The position numbers were made by a program, and so were the translations under genes. The notes below the pieces were generated by a model. That model was not told the DNA's origin. It saw only the letters and a program-made list of their open reading frames with translations, and did not search any database. From positions 2,432,501 through 2,496,500 of the forward strand of contig NZ_CP040749.1 in NCBI RefSeq assembly GCF_006065315.1: 64,000 bases of DNA. Reading direction: 5' to 3'. Source of the DNA: Aureibaculum algae (GTDB lineage: Bacteria; Bacteroidota; Bacteroidia; Flavobacteriales; Flavobacteriaceae). This document shows, piece by piece, positions 16,263-25,836 of the stretch (position 1 is its first letter; each line of letters opens with the position of its first letter).

Positions 16263-17432
16263 TTATAGTTTCTGGAACTTTTTAACTTTTTCATATTCAA
16301 TTGAATCAATTTGCTTTAAAAACATTGGGAATGTTTTTTTCGATTCTATTATTTCATCCTTATCGTAATCAAAGTTATCTCTATATGATATATTATATTT
16401 TTGCAATAAATAAACATTTCTTATATCATAATAAGCATTATAAATTACATCGTTAAAACGGATAAAATCCTGATAAGTAGAACTTTCCGAAATCTGATAG
16501 AACACCCCTAATTCTTTGTTTGGTAATAGTTTTAATTTCATGAATTCGTTTAGCTTATTAATATTAATTATTGTGTCGTTTAATGTTACTTTATTTTTAT
16601 CAATATATAATCTTAATATTTCTCCCTTAAAATAATCTAATAAAAATGAAGGAGGAGGAGGACTTAATTGATTTTCTTCAGAATTGTATTTATGATAATC
16701 TATTTCGGAAATAGGCCTCAATTTAGTTGATAGGAAATTAATTTTCTCATAAGAATCTGATTTTAAGTAATAATATACTTTTAAATATCCCGCCAATCTC
16801 AACTGATTACTTATTAAATTAACATCAGACATTTTTAAATTTTTATCAATGATTAATGTTACTTTATTAATGTGTAGTGAATTTTCATAATGATTTGAAT
16901 AATCACTTAGTTTACGCAAAAGTATGTGGTATTTTGAATTAACATGAACTGTTGTATCTAAAAAATTAGCAACTAAATTTGAATCGATGTAACTTAGGTA
17001 TAATGGGTTTCTAAAATATTTTGGCCCTATATTTCTTTTAATTCCATGACCGTCCGGTAATTCTAATTTAAGATTTTTATCATTTAAATAGTCAAAAATA
17101 AAACGCTCTGCTTGCTTCTTTTTTAACGAAACAAAAATACTGTCAGTCTCATTTTTAAAAGTAGTAAGTTCATTTTTATTAACTTTAATCTTAAAAACAC
17201 CTGATCTTGTAGTAGCATTACCGAAAAGAATTTTATCATCGTTTCGTTTATATTCAACAGTATCATTATATACTCCAAAGAAATCAATAAATTTTCCATT
17301 TTCAAATTTGATTAGGGCAGGTACTCTTTCTTTTGGAAATGTAAAGTGTCCTTGCCAATAACCATCAATATCAACCTCATTGGCACAGCCGATAGTAAGT
17401 ATGGATAATAAAATAAAAGTAAACTTTTTCAT
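16263..17432 (-). CDS. Uncharacterised lipoprotein
   Basis: The likely start is ATG 17432, giving 389 residues with a lipoprotein signal (MKKFTFILLSILTIGC, Cys16). The reading frame is open further upstream, but that part runs through a palindromic repeat and would put the signal sequence internally. The mature protein opens with DIDGYWQGHFTFPKERVPALI, suggesting a small beta-barrel or lipocalin-like domain, followed by a Lys/Asn-rich region. No catalytic motif is recognised. Function unknown. Confidence 0.72.
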   Translation of the reverse strand: MKKFTFILLSILTIGCANEVDIDGYWQGHFTFPKERVPALIKFENGKFIDFFGVYNDTVEYKRNDDKILFGNATTRSGVFKIKVNKNELTTFKNETDSIFVSLKKKQAERFIFDYLNDKNLKLELPDGHGIKRNIGPKYFRNPLYLSYIDSNLVANFLDTTVHVNSKYHILLRKLSDYSNHYENSLHINKVTLIIDKNLKMSDVNLISNQLRLAGYLKVYYYLKSDSYEKINFLSTKLRPISEIDYHKYNSEENQLSPPPPSFLLDYFKGEILRLYIDKNKVTLNDTIININKLNEFMKLKLLPNKELGVFYQISESSTYQDFIRFNDVIYNAYYDIRNVYLLQKYNISYRDNFDYDKDEIIESKKTFPMFLKQIDSIEYEKVKKFQKL

Positions 17433-17479
17433 AAGTCGAAGATAGAAATCATTATTTCGATATAAGGTGTTTACATAAC

Positions 17480-17500
17480 CTCTCGACTCCGCTCGAGGAG
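17480..17500. repeat. Short palindromic repeat-like element
   Basis: CTCGA (17482-17486) and TCGAG (17493-17497) flank a GC-rich loop (CTCCGC) in an otherwise AT-rich gap upstream of a lipoprotein gene. Palindromes of this TCGACTCCGCTCGA style are commonly scattered in flavobacterial genomes; only one copy occurs in this window. Confidence 0.5.
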
Positions 17501-17564
17501 ACAATAGTCATAATAAACTAGTTTTTTAAAACAGTTGAACAACAAATAATCACTTAAATTAATG

Positions 17565-18794
17565 CTACATCATCGCTTTAACTCTTTGTAACAGCGTAGG
17601 ATGCGAATAATGCATAAAAACATATGCTTTATGAGGCGTTAAATTACTCAAACTATTTTTAGATAATTTTTTTAACGAGGAAATTAAAGGTTTCGCACCA
17701 AAATGAGATTTAGCATAATCATCAGCTTGGTATTCAAATTTTCTAGAGAAAATATTCATGATTAGCCCTGTAATTTCTGAAATGGGACTGTACAATACGC
17801 CAAAAGCTATTAAACCAATATGGAAACTAGGTTCGGCGACAGATAAAGCATTGGCTAATAATTTACTGTCAATAAAAAAGGATAAAAGATACAACGTTAA
17901 TCCCGTTAAAAGGATAGAACTTATCATATTAAATACGACATGTTTCTTTTTATAGTGGCCAACTTCATGAGCCAAAACGGCAACAATTTCATCGGTATCT
18001 AAATCTTTAATTAAGGTGTCGTATAAAACGATTCGTTTTTTTTTTCCAAACCCTGTAAAATAGGCATTGGCTTTTGTAGAGCGTTTTGAACCATCTATAA
18101 CAAAAATTTTATCGAGGTTGAATCCTACTTTTTCTGCAAAATTTTCTAAAGCTGCTTTCAGCTCACCTTCTTCTAAAGGACTTTGTTTATTGAATAATGG
18201 CACAATCAAAGTAGAATAGAAAAGCATCATAAATACTGAAAAGAAGGCCATAAATGCCCACGTATAGATCCAAAAGCTGTTGCCTGTTAGTTGATAAAAC
18301 CATACTATCAATGCTAAAATTCCACCACCAACGATTACCATTAATAACCATCCTTTAATTTTATCTAAAAAAAATAATTTTTTAGTGGTTTTATTAAATC
18401 CGTATTTTTCTTCAATAACAAAGGTTTGGTAGTAGGAGAGTGGTGTTGTTAAAATATCGCTACCCAACATTATAATTCCAAAAAACAATAGTGTAATTAT
18501 CATTTCATTATCACTAAAACTTCGTGCCAATTGATCTACAAAAGCAAAACCATCCAAAAAGAAAAAAGCTATTGTTAATAGGAATGAAAAGGCACCGGTA
18601 ATACTTGAAAACTTAAAGTTTTCTTTTTTGTATGCTTGAGATTTTAGGTATTCTTTTTCATCATAAACATCCTCTAATAATGGAGGAATGACATCATCAA
18701 AATGTTTAGAATTCAAATAATCTAAGTAATTATCAATAATAAAATTGATGACTAATATGCCAATAATAATATAAAATACAGTTTGTGGAGTCAT
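17565..18794 (-). CDS. M48-family membrane metallopeptidase (Ste24/CAAX-protease like)
   Basis: This 409-residue zinc protease with several membrane helices starts at ATG 18794; a TTG one codon upstream is also possible. The zinc motif HEVGHYKKKH is near residue 280, with the third ligand in a SRKFEYQADDYA segment around residue 350. Preceding landmarks are TPLSYYQTFVIEEKYGFNK and GSKRSTKANAYFTGFGKKKR, both typical of Ste24-type enzymes. It probably degrades or processes membrane proteins. The gene begins 4 bp after the stop of the NlpC/P60 gene. Confidence 0.93.
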   Translation of the reverse strand: MTPQTVFYIIIGILVINFIIDNYLDYLNSKHFDDVIPPLLEDVYDEKEYLKSQAYKKENFKFSSITGAFSFLLTIAFFFLDGFAFVDQLARSFSDNEMIITLLFFGIIMLGSDILTTPLSYYQTFVIEEKYGFNKTTKKLFFLDKIKGWLLMVIVGGGILALIVWFYQLTGNSFWIYTWAFMAFFSVFMMLFYSTLIVPLFNKQSPLEEGELKAALENFAEKVGFNLDKIFVIDGSKRSTKANAYFTGFGKKKRIVLYDTLIKDLDTDEIVAVLAHEVGHYKKKHVVFNMISSILLTGLTLYLLSFFIDSKLLANALSVAEPSFHIGLIAFGVLYSPISEITGLIMNIFSRKFEYQADDYAKSHFGAKPLISSLKKLSKNSLSNLTPHKAYVFMHYSHPTLLQRVKAMM

Positions 18795-18798
18795 CAAA

Positions 18799-19257
18799 TT
18801 AATAAATTAAAATACGTTTTGCATAACGGAATTTCTTTTTCCAATACACGTTATCTAACTTAGATTTTATAATGCCTTTAGAAGTAGAACTGTGCATAAA
18901 CAAGTTGTCTCCAACATAAATCCCCACATGTCGATATTTTCTAGAAGGTCTGAAAAATATTAAATCACCAGGTTTTAAACTGTGTTTGGAAACTTTTTTT
19001 CCCATTGTCGCCATGTCCTTAGTCATTCTTGGTAGCTGTGTTTTTAAGCCATCTTTATATACTTTACCTACAAAACCAGAACAATCAAAGCCTCTTCTAT
19101 CCGTACCACCATATTTATAAGGTACTCCTTTATAGAGTTGATATTGTTTTTCTAATTCAAACTCAACCTTCGACACTGCAGCTGCTTTTTTTGAAGATCC
19201 ACAACTCATTAATAAAAGAATTAAAAGGGAAACAAATAGGAATTGAATTTTTGTCAT
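18799..19257 (-). CDS. NlpC/P60 (C40) cell-wall hydrolase, lipoprotein
   Basis: A 152-residue protein from ATG 19257 with lipoprotein signal MTKIQFLFVSLLILLLMSC. The NlpC/P60 domain contains the catalytic Cys in RRGFDCSGFV, the His in RHVGIYVGD, and a third polar residue in the FMHSSTSKG region. The predicted activity is cleavage of D-gamma-Glu-diaminopimelate bonds in peptidoglycan stem peptides. An upstream in-frame ATG exists at 19293 but would spoil the signal peptide. Confidence 0.92.
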   Translation of the reverse strand: MTKIQFLFVSLLILLLMSCGSSKKAAAVSKVEFELEKQYQLYKGVPYKYGGTDRRGFDCSGFVGKVYKDGLKTQLPRMTKDMATMGKKVSKHSLKPGDLIFFRPSRKYRHVGIYVGDNLFMHSSTSKGIIKSKLDNVYWKKKFRYAKRILIY

Positions 19258-19305
19258 ATGGTAAAAAATATTCAGATACTTATAAACCTTCACTAAAAGA
19301 AAGGT

Positions 19306-20094
19306 TTAGGCAAATTTACGTTGTCTTTTCGCTTCAAAAATAAGAATTGCAGCGGAAACAGAAACATTTAATGAATCTATTTGTCCTTGCATCGGTATAA
19401 TTATATTTTGTGTGGAGTTATTTAGCCATTCTTCACTTAATCCAGTTGCTTCTGTACCCACAACAATTGCGGAAGCCTCAGAATAATCAACTTTTTCATA
19501 AGATTTAGATGCTGTTAACGCGGCACAGTAAATAGTTATATTGTTTTCCTTTAGATACGTAATTATTTCAGCTGTGGTACCTGTGGCAATTTGATTTGTA
19601 AATACGCAGCCTACACTCGACCTAATAATATTTGGATTAAACATATCTGTTTTGGGGTTGGCAATTAATACAGCGTCAACATGTGCAGCATCTGCTGTCC
19701 GCAATAAAGCACCAATATTACCTGGTTTTTCAGGAGCTTCAGCCACTAAAATTAATGGATTTTTAGATGTTAAATTTAATGAGGTCAAACTGAAATTTTT
19801 ACTTGCAGCAATAGCAATAATACCCTCAGTAGAATCGCGTTGAGCTATTTTTTGATAAACCTCCTTACTTATTTTAATAATTTCAGTTTGAAAATCATCA
19901 AGATTAGAATCTGTGTAAATTTCATCACAATAGAGTAGTTGCAATACTTTATAATTACCCTTTATTGCCAATGAAATTTCTCTTTTCCCTTCAATAACAA
20001 AACGTCCCGTGTTTTTTCTAACACGAGACTTGCTTTGTAATTGTACAATTTCTTTTATAAAACTATTGTTTATGCTTGTTATTTCTTTATGCAT
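19306..20094 (-). CDS. SpoU/TrmH-family RNA 2'-O-methyltransferase
   Basis: A 262-residue protein from ATG 20094 (the open frame upstream lacks family sequence). The N-terminal RNA-binding segment has KIVQLQSKSRVRKNTGRF-type residues (VRKNTGRFVIEGKREI near residue 24). The SpoU knotted methyltransferase domain has EAPEKPGNIGALLRTADA, NIIRSSVGCVF, VVGTEATGLSEEW and the final IPMQGQIDSLNVSVSAAILIFE. It transfers a methyl group from S-adenosylmethionine to a ribose in rRNA or tRNA; the target is not determined. Confidence 0.92.
   Translation of the reverse strand: MHKEITSINNSFIKEIVQLQSKSRVRKNTGRFVIEGKREISLAIKGNYKVLQLLYCDEIYTDSNLDDFQTEIIKISKEVYQKIAQRDSTEGIIAIAASKNFSLTSLNLTSKNPLILVAEAPEKPGNIGALLRTADAAHVDAVLIANPKTDMFNPNIIRSSVGCVFTNQIATGTTAEIITYLKENNITIYCAALTASKSYEKVDYSEASAIVVGTEATGLSEEWLNNSTQNIIIPMQGQIDSLNVSVSAAILIFEAKRQRKFA
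19311..19340 (-). promoter_or_regulatory. Candidate promoter of the NlpC/P60-M48 pair
   Basis: On the minus strand TTTTTG, a 16-nt spacer and TAAATTTG precede the NlpC/P60 start by about 55 bp, inside the 3' end of the rRNA methyltransferase gene. The -7 box is a full match to TAnnTTTG; the spacing is a little short. Confidence 0.45.
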
Positions 20095-20169
20095 TTTTTT
20101 AATATATGAGACATGGAGTATTGTATTTTTACTACCACTTATCACTCGTGCGTTTTAAATTTGAGATTT

Positions 20170-20197
20170 TTCTCTATTCTCTATTCTCTATTCTCTA
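20170..20197. repeat. Four perfect 7-bp tandem repeats (CTCTATT)
   Basis: Four uninterrupted CTCTATT units lie in the 100-bp gap between the amidohydrolase stop region and the methyltransferase start, overlapping the last codons of the amidohydrolase on the opposite strand (stop at 20195). A simple-sequence tract, possibly prone to slippage. Confidence 0.8.
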
Positions 20198-21490
20198 TTT
20201 ACTATATTTATTACTGTATCTTTTCCACAATTCTGTTTGATGGGTTTCTAAACTTAATAATCTACCATCGATATAGGCGTGTGATAATTGATTGGTACGC
20301 ATGTCTAAAGCATCACCTTCACTGATAAATAAAGTTGCACTTTTACCAACTTCTAACGTACCATAATCTTTATCAATACCTAAAATTTTTGCCGTATTAC
20401 CTGTGATTAGTTGTAAAGCTTTTTCTTTATCAAGACCTTGACCAACTACTTGGCCTGCATAAAAGGGTAAGTTTCTACTATTCATCCGTTCCATTGAACC
20501 ACTATTTTCTAAACCTACTAAAATTCCTGCATCAGTCAACAGTTTAGGAAGCTTATAAGGAAAATCATAATTATCATCATTATGATTGGGTAAACTTTGT
20601 GTTCTTTGCACTAATACTGGAATAGAATGCTTTTTAAGTATATCAATGGTTTTATTCGCTTCATATCCTCCAACGATTACAACATTTTTCACACTCATTT
20701 CTTTTGAAAATGTTACAGCATCAATAATTTCACGTGCATTGTCAGCATGAATATATAATTTTTTAGCTCCATCAAATAAACCTATCGAAGCTTCAAACGG
20801 TAAGTTTTTAGTAGATTCACTACCTAATTTATATGTTTTAGCACCTACCAAAAACTGTTTAATTTCTTCGACTTGTTTACCATAATCTTTATTTGGTTTT
20901 ATTCCAGGTTCTTCACCAAATCTTCGTCTACCATTAGAAAAGCTATTGGGCCAGTTTAAATGTATACCATCATCAACTTTTACAGCAGCATCTTCCCAAT
21001 TCCAAGCATCAAGTTGCACAACAGAAGATGTTCCAGAAATTCTACCACCTCTTGGTGTGATTTGAGCCAATAATACACCATTAGGTCGCATACTTTCTAC
21101 AACTTTAGATTCTGCATTATAGGCAATTAAACTTCTAACATGTGGAATTACCCCTCCAATTTCTGATTGGTCAACAGAAGCTTTTACCGCGTCAATTTCA
21201 CCTAAACCTAAAGTAGAATTTGGCATTATAAATCCAGGATAAACATGTTTGCCTTTGGCATCAATAATTTTACCGCTCGTATTGGTTATAGCAGCATTAT
21301 CAATAGCTGTAATTTTTCCATTTTCAAATGTAATGACGCTATTTTCTATAATTTCTCCATTACCAATATGTGCTGTGGCACCCACTATTGTAATTACTTC
21401 AGATTGTTTATCTGCCGGCGTTTGTTGTGCTGTTAGTTGAATTGTAAAAACGAATAACAGACTGGTAACTATATTTTTTATTATTTTCAT
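20195..21490 (-). CDS. Exported amidohydrolase (imidazolonepropionase-like)
   Basis: A 431-residue protein with a signal peptide (MKIIKNIVTSLLFVFTIQLTA, cleavage near AQQ). The fold is an amidohydrolase: a small beta-sandwich (ENSVITFENGKITAIDNA), the strand KHVYPGFIMPNSTLGLGE where many family members have HxH (here His is replaced), and a C-terminal return to the sandwich (GTLEVGKSATLFISEGDALDMRT). Because the HxH zinc pair is not visible, catalytic competence is uncertain. It lies 11 bp downstream of the larger paralogue and is presumably cotranscribed. Confidence 0.85.
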   Translation of the reverse strand: MKIIKNIVTSLLFVFTIQLTAQQTPADKQSEVITIVGATAHIGNGEIIENSVITFENGKITAIDNAAITNTSGKIIDAKGKHVYPGFIMPNSTLGLGEIDAVKASVDQSEIGGVIPHVRSLIAYNAESKVVESMRPNGVLLAQITPRGGRISGTSSVVQLDAWNWEDAAVKVDDGIHLNWPNSFSNGRRRFGEEPGIKPNKDYGKQVEEIKQFLVGAKTYKLGSESTKNLPFEASIGLFDGAKKLYIHADNAREIIDAVTFSKEMSVKNVVIVGGYEANKTIDILKKHSIPVLVQRTQSLPNHNDDNYDFPYKLPKLLTDAGILVGLENSGSMERMNSRNLPFYAGQVVGQGLDKEKALQLITGNTAKILGIDKDYGTLEVGKSATLFISEGDALDMRTNQLSHAYIDGRLLSLETHQTELWKRYSNKYSK

Positions 21491-21501
21491 TTTGTCAAGT
21501 T

Positions 21502-24480
21502 TTAATAGTTGATTGTATCACAGTGTAATTCTTTTTTCACCCTCTTTTTGGGAGCTTGAGTGGGAGCTCCACCGTTTTTTTCATTCAACATCATATTTAT
21601 AAGTTGATTACGTTCCATTTGTATTTTTAAACGTTGCTTTTTATCTTTTTCTAAATCAAAATATACTTTACCTTCTATAATTGTTTTTTCTGCTTTAGCA
21701 TAAACGGATAATGGATGATCAGTCCATAATACAACATCAGCATCTTTACCTACCTTAATACTACCAACTCTATCATCAATATGTAATAATTTAGCAGGAT
21801 TAAGCGTCACAAACTTCCAAGCATCTTCTTCAGACACACCTCCATATTTTACGGTTTTAGCAGCTTCTTGATTTAACCGTCGAGACATTTCTCTATCATC
21901 AGAATTAATAGCGGTAACAATACCAACATTATGCATAATAGATGCATTGTAAGGTATGGCATCATTAACTTCGTATTTGTAAGACCACCAATCAGAAAAA
22001 GTAGAACCTCCTGCTCCATGTGCTTTCATTTTATCAGCCACTTTATAACCTTCTAATATATGTGTTAGTGTATTGATGTTAAAATTAAATTTTTCTGCTA
22101 CTTTCATTAACATATTAATTTCACTCTGTACATAAGAGTGAGCCGTAATAAAACGCTCTTTATTTAAAATTTCAGCTAATACTTCCATTTCAATATCTTT
22201 TCGAAACGGTGTACCACTTTTTTTAACGGCATCATATTCTTTGGCTCGTTGAAAATAATCAGTGAGCATTTGCTCAACTCCCATTCTCGATTGTGGAAAC
22301 CTGTTTGTGGTCGTTGGATATCTTGATTGCTTTACATTTTCACCTAAAGCAAATTTTATAAATTTTGGAGAATTGGTATAAATCATTTCATCACCAATTT
22401 CACCCCATTTTAATTTTACAATGGCTGAGCGTCCACCAATTGGATTAGCAGAACCATGTAAAATTTGCATTGAAGTTACACCACCACCTAGATTTCTATA
22501 GATATTAATATCTTCACTATCAATATTATCTTCAATAGTAACTTCTGCACTTGAATTTTGTCCAGCCTCATTAACCGATTGTGCAGCAACATGTGTATGT
22601 TCATCAATTATACCAGCCGTTAAATGTTTACCGGTAGCATCAATGACTTTGGCAGAACCTGCTGATAAATTAGATCCAACCTTTGCAATTTTTCCATTTT
22701 TAATTAATACATCTGTATTTTTAAGAATTCCTTCATTTTCATTTGTCCATACCGTTGCATTTTTAAACAGCATGGTTTCTTCTTTTGGTTTTTCTGAAAG
22801 CCCATATCCTATATTAGGAAAGGTTATCGGCATAATCTCTCGCAAATTTTTATCCTTTTTATTCTTCTTGTCTTTTGAAGTAGAAGGCTTTTTTATCGCC
22901 GACCAGTTAACTGTTTTACCATTTGCCAATTGAGCATTACCGTTAATGTTATCGGAATCAGATTGAATTCGAGCATTAAGCTGAATATTATCACCTTTAT
23001 CAGATAGTATTAGTCCTAACCAATTGTCATTATAAGTGACACTACCTTTTAGTTTAAGGGTATCCTTTTTTATGGTTGCTTTTGGTTTATTTGCGTCACC
23101 AGTAAAAGTAAGGTCATATGTTTTACCATCTAAGTTCAAGGTGTAGTTACCTGATAAATCTTTAACAGACATGTCTTTAATTACATTTTTGGTTCCTTGT
23201 ACCCAATTTTCATACAATTTTGTGTTGGAATCAAAAATATCGCCATCCGTAATTAAAAAATTGGCTTGCATTCCTTTACCTAAGGTACCAATTTGATTGC
23301 TCTTACCTAATATTTGTGCAGGAATTGTAGTTAACGCTTCTAATGCTTTTGTTTTATCTAATCCGTAATCAATTGCTTTTTGTAAATTTTTTGTAAAATC
23401 TTTTAAGGACTTTAAACTATGTGCAGTCAATGAAAAAGGAACATTATTCTTAGCTAACACGCTCAAGTTTGTAGGTGCTTGGTTCCAATATCGCATATCT
23501 TCTAAATTGATATAATCAGCCTGATATGGGTTTGAAACATCAAATGCTTTTGGAAAGTTAATCGGAATGATATAGGTAGCATTTGTTTTTTTAATTTCAT
23601 CTACTAATTGATATTCATTACCCTGTCCCACTATGGTGTACTGTACACCAAACTGATCACCTATTTTATCAGCCCGCAAAGCATTGTGTTTATCACCCGC
23701 ATAAAATATTTGTTTTAAACTTTTATTGGTATTAAACGCTTCGAGGGTTAAATCTTTGGTATCAATAGTTCCTTTAGCATACCAATCAGCATCAATATAT
23801 ACTTGACGAAGTAATGCCATGGCTCCCATTAAAGAAGTTGGATATACTTGTTTTGAAGCACTACTTTTATTAAACGATAAGTATTGGGCAGAGTTAACAT
23901 CTAATAACCTATCTGCATTAGAACCTTCTGAGTTTAGAGCTACTAAAATTCCGTTTCCTCGTACAATTCCATCCTGCATGTGGGTATTTACTACGCCAAA
24001 ACCAGCATTACGAAGTTCTTCTGCTTTTTTTGAATCATAGTTAAAAACATCTAATGCATTGGTTTCTGCTCTGATGTGTTCATTCCAATAATATCCTTTA
24101 CGATTGGTGTCATATTGAGGTGCTTGACCAAAACTACGTCGTTGCGGTTTTGGTTCTGAAATTCCAAAGTTGGAATAAACATCAATAAATGAAGGATAAA
24201 TACTTTTGCCTTCAAGGTTAATGCTAACCGTATTTTTTGGAATGGAAATGTTAGAACCAACATTAGTTATTTTTCCATCCTTAATCAGGAGTGTACCCTT
24301 TTTTATGGTCTGTGTGGGACTTACAATTATAGTAGCATTAGTAAATGCCGTATAATTTGTGGTTTTTGTTTTAACACCATCGTTTTTAGGAAAATACTCT
24401 TGAGCAGTAAGTGCAGTGATACTTAAAAAAGTTAAACATATGAATAGCCTAAATGGTAGTCTATATAATTTCGATTTCAT
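21502..24480 (-). CDS. Large exported protein with two tandem amidohydrolase domains
   Basis: This 992-residue protein with a signal peptide contains two amidohydrolase modules. The first (about residues 40-430) has a degenerate metal site (KSIYPSFIDVYSNFGISEP). A linker domain follows (about 440-600; SGNYTLNLDGKTYDLTFTGD). The second module (about 610-960) has the metal motif TAGIIDEHTHVAAQSVN (HxH) and later NTLTHILEGYKVADK, AINSDDREMSRR and VGSIKVGKDADVVLWTDHPLSV. Similar large proteins are widespread in Bacteroidota. The second half is the probable catalytic unit; the substrate is unknown. Confidence 0.88.
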   Translation of the reverse strand: MKSKLYRLPFRLFICLTFLSITALTAQEYFPKNDGVKTKTTNYTAFTNATIIVSPTQTIKKGTLLIKDGKITNVGSNISIPKNTVSINLEGKSIYPSFIDVYSNFGISEPKPQRRSFGQAPQYDTNRKGYYWNEHIRAETNALDVFNYDSKKAEELRNAGFGVVNTHMQDGIVRGNGILVALNSEGSNADRLLDVNSAQYLSFNKSSASKQVYPTSLMGAMALLRQVYIDADWYAKGTIDTKDLTLEAFNTNKSLKQIFYAGDKHNALRADKIGDQFGVQYTIVGQGNEYQLVDEIKKTNATYIIPINFPKAFDVSNPYQADYINLEDMRYWNQAPTNLSVLAKNNVPFSLTAHSLKSLKDFTKNLQKAIDYGLDKTKALEALTTIPAQILGKSNQIGTLGKGMQANFLITDGDIFDSNTKLYENWVQGTKNVIKDMSVKDLSGNYTLNLDGKTYDLTFTGDANKPKATIKKDTLKLKGSVTYNDNWLGLILSDKGDNIQLNARIQSDSDNINGNAQLANGKTVNWSAIKKPSTSKDKKNKKDKNLREIMPITFPNIGYGLSEKPKEETMLFKNATVWTNENEGILKNTDVLIKNGKIAKVGSNLSAGSAKVIDATGKHLTAGIIDEHTHVAAQSVNEAGQNSSAEVTIEDNIDSEDINIYRNLGGGVTSMQILHGSANPIGGRSAIVKLKWGEIGDEMIYTNSPKFIKFALGENVKQSRYPTTTNRFPQSRMGVEQMLTDYFQRAKEYDAVKKSGTPFRKDIEMEVLAEILNKERFITAHSYVQSEINMLMKVAEKFNFNINTLTHILEGYKVADKMKAHGAGGSTFSDWWSYKYEVNDAIPYNASIMHNVGIVTAINSDDREMSRRLNQEAAKTVKYGGVSEEDAWKFVTLNPAKLLHIDDRVGSIKVGKDADVVLWTDHPLSVYAKAEKTIIEGKVYFDLEKDKKQRLKIQMERNQLINMMLNEKNGGAPTQAPKKRVKKELHCDTINY

Positions 24481-24634
24481 AGAATATAAAGAGTTTGGTT
24501 AAATTAGAATTCTAAAAATATAGATAATTAGCTAGTTGAGTTAAGATATAGTTAAAATTAACATTTCTTTAAGGAATTTTAAAAGGAATCATCATTTCTT
24601 AAATTCTAAGCTTAGTACTCAAGGTTTTTGATAA

Positions 24635-25708
24635 TTAAATCCCATATTTCTGATCGTAAGCAATTAATAAATTTACCATTCTACTATATGTTTTCATCCC
24701 TTCTTTTTGTTGATTAGCTTTTAGATAACCATCATAAAATATCTTAAAGAAAGGTTCTAATTTGTTTTGATAAGCTAACCAGAACTCTTCGGACTCATTA
24801 ATGTTTTTCAATACACCTTTAGGTATTTTTTCAATATATGACTTAGCTGCGTTTTCATCTAAAAGATATAAACCAGCAATTGAGAAACGTAGAGCTTTTA
24901 GATAGGCGGAATAGATAAAATAAAGATCGTTACTTTTCGTAGCGGCTAAGAATCCTATAAAATTGGCTTCGTCTTCAAAACCAATTCCCAATTGATGAGC
25001 AACTTCATGACACGTAATGGCGGGTAAATTCACTTTTGGAACATAGCTATTGACTTGTGCTTCACCTGAAATCGGATTTAAATATCCAGCAAAGCCCATA
25101 TAGCTTAAAGGTAAACTGAAAAGTGATTTTTTTAATGATACATTTTTATAAGTGTAAACAGGAAACTCCTCAGCTAAGGTTGTATATGCCAATTGAGTTT
25201 TTTCTAAAATTTCAGTTTTAGAGTATGGAACAAGTACTGCTAAACTATCATTCGATTCCAGTTGATGTTGTGTCTGTTTTAAATTTTCTAAAAGTTTTTC
25301 AGTGAGTGCACTTAAGTTTTCGATGGTAATTTTTTCCTTCTTAAGTTCTAGATTGGTATATAATGAATTTCGATAATAGTTTAATCCCCATAAAAAATGA
25401 AACAAAAAATAAAACACGGAAAAATAAGCCCCTAATTTAAAAAGCTGCTGCCCAGTATTTTTGAATTTGCTTTTAATCCATTTCACGATACCAATTACGA
25501 GTGATAATCCTATTAAAAAATAAAGAATGTCACCCACAGAAAATGGAATCCAGCTAAAGGTAAACCTAAAAATGTTAGAAATAATAGGGTAAATTCCATT
25601 TGAATAATAAAGATCAATTGTATTTGGAAAGTGTGAAAGTAATTTTACTAAAAGTATTTGTACAACTAGCAATAGGCTAAGTAATTGATACACGGTTAGT
25701 TTCTTCAT
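24635..25708 (-). CDS. DUF3810 membrane protein with HEVAH metallopeptidase motif
   Basis: A 357-residue protein with three N-terminal membrane helices (residues about 5-110) and a soluble part containing the zinc-peptidase-like motif HEVAHQLGIGFEDEANF around residue 240. This pattern is that of the DUF3810 family of Bacteroidota. The HExxH with a downstream E/N suggests a metal-dependent peptidase, but the activity is not established. It is divergent from dnaB. Confidence 0.88.
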   Translation of the reverse strand: MKKLTVYQLLSLLLVVQILLVKLLSHFPNTIDLYYSNGIYPIISNIFRFTFSWIPFSVGDILYFLIGLSLVIGIVKWIKSKFKNTGQQLFKLGAYFSVFYFLFHFLWGLNYYRNSLYTNLELKKEKITIENLSALTEKLLENLKQTQHQLESNDSLAVLVPYSKTEILEKTQLAYTTLAEEFPVYTYKNVSLKKSLFSLPLSYMGFAGYLNPISGEAQVNSYVPKVNLPAITCHEVAHQLGIGFEDEANFIGFLAATKSNDLYFIYSAYLKALRFSIAGLYLLDENAAKSYIEKIPKGVLKNINESEEFWLAYQNKLEPFFKIFYDGYLKANQQKEGMKTYSRMVNLLIAYDQKYGI

Positions 25709-25823
25709 AGGTCAAAAATACTTAAAAATTCTAGTTGTCAAACTTATTAACAAATATATGACTTATTAACAGTTTCTGTTCAAATATAATCGTATTTTAG
25801 AGTAAAATTGAAAAAGAAAAATT

Positions 25824-25831
25824 TACATTTG
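25824..25831 (+). promoter_or_regulatory. Candidate -7 box of dnaB
   Basis: TACATTTG matches TAnnTTTG and ends only 5 bp before the dnaB ATG at 25837. If used, the mRNA would be leaderless or almost so. No strong -33 element at ideal distance. Confidence 0.45.
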
Positions 25832-25836
25832 CCATA

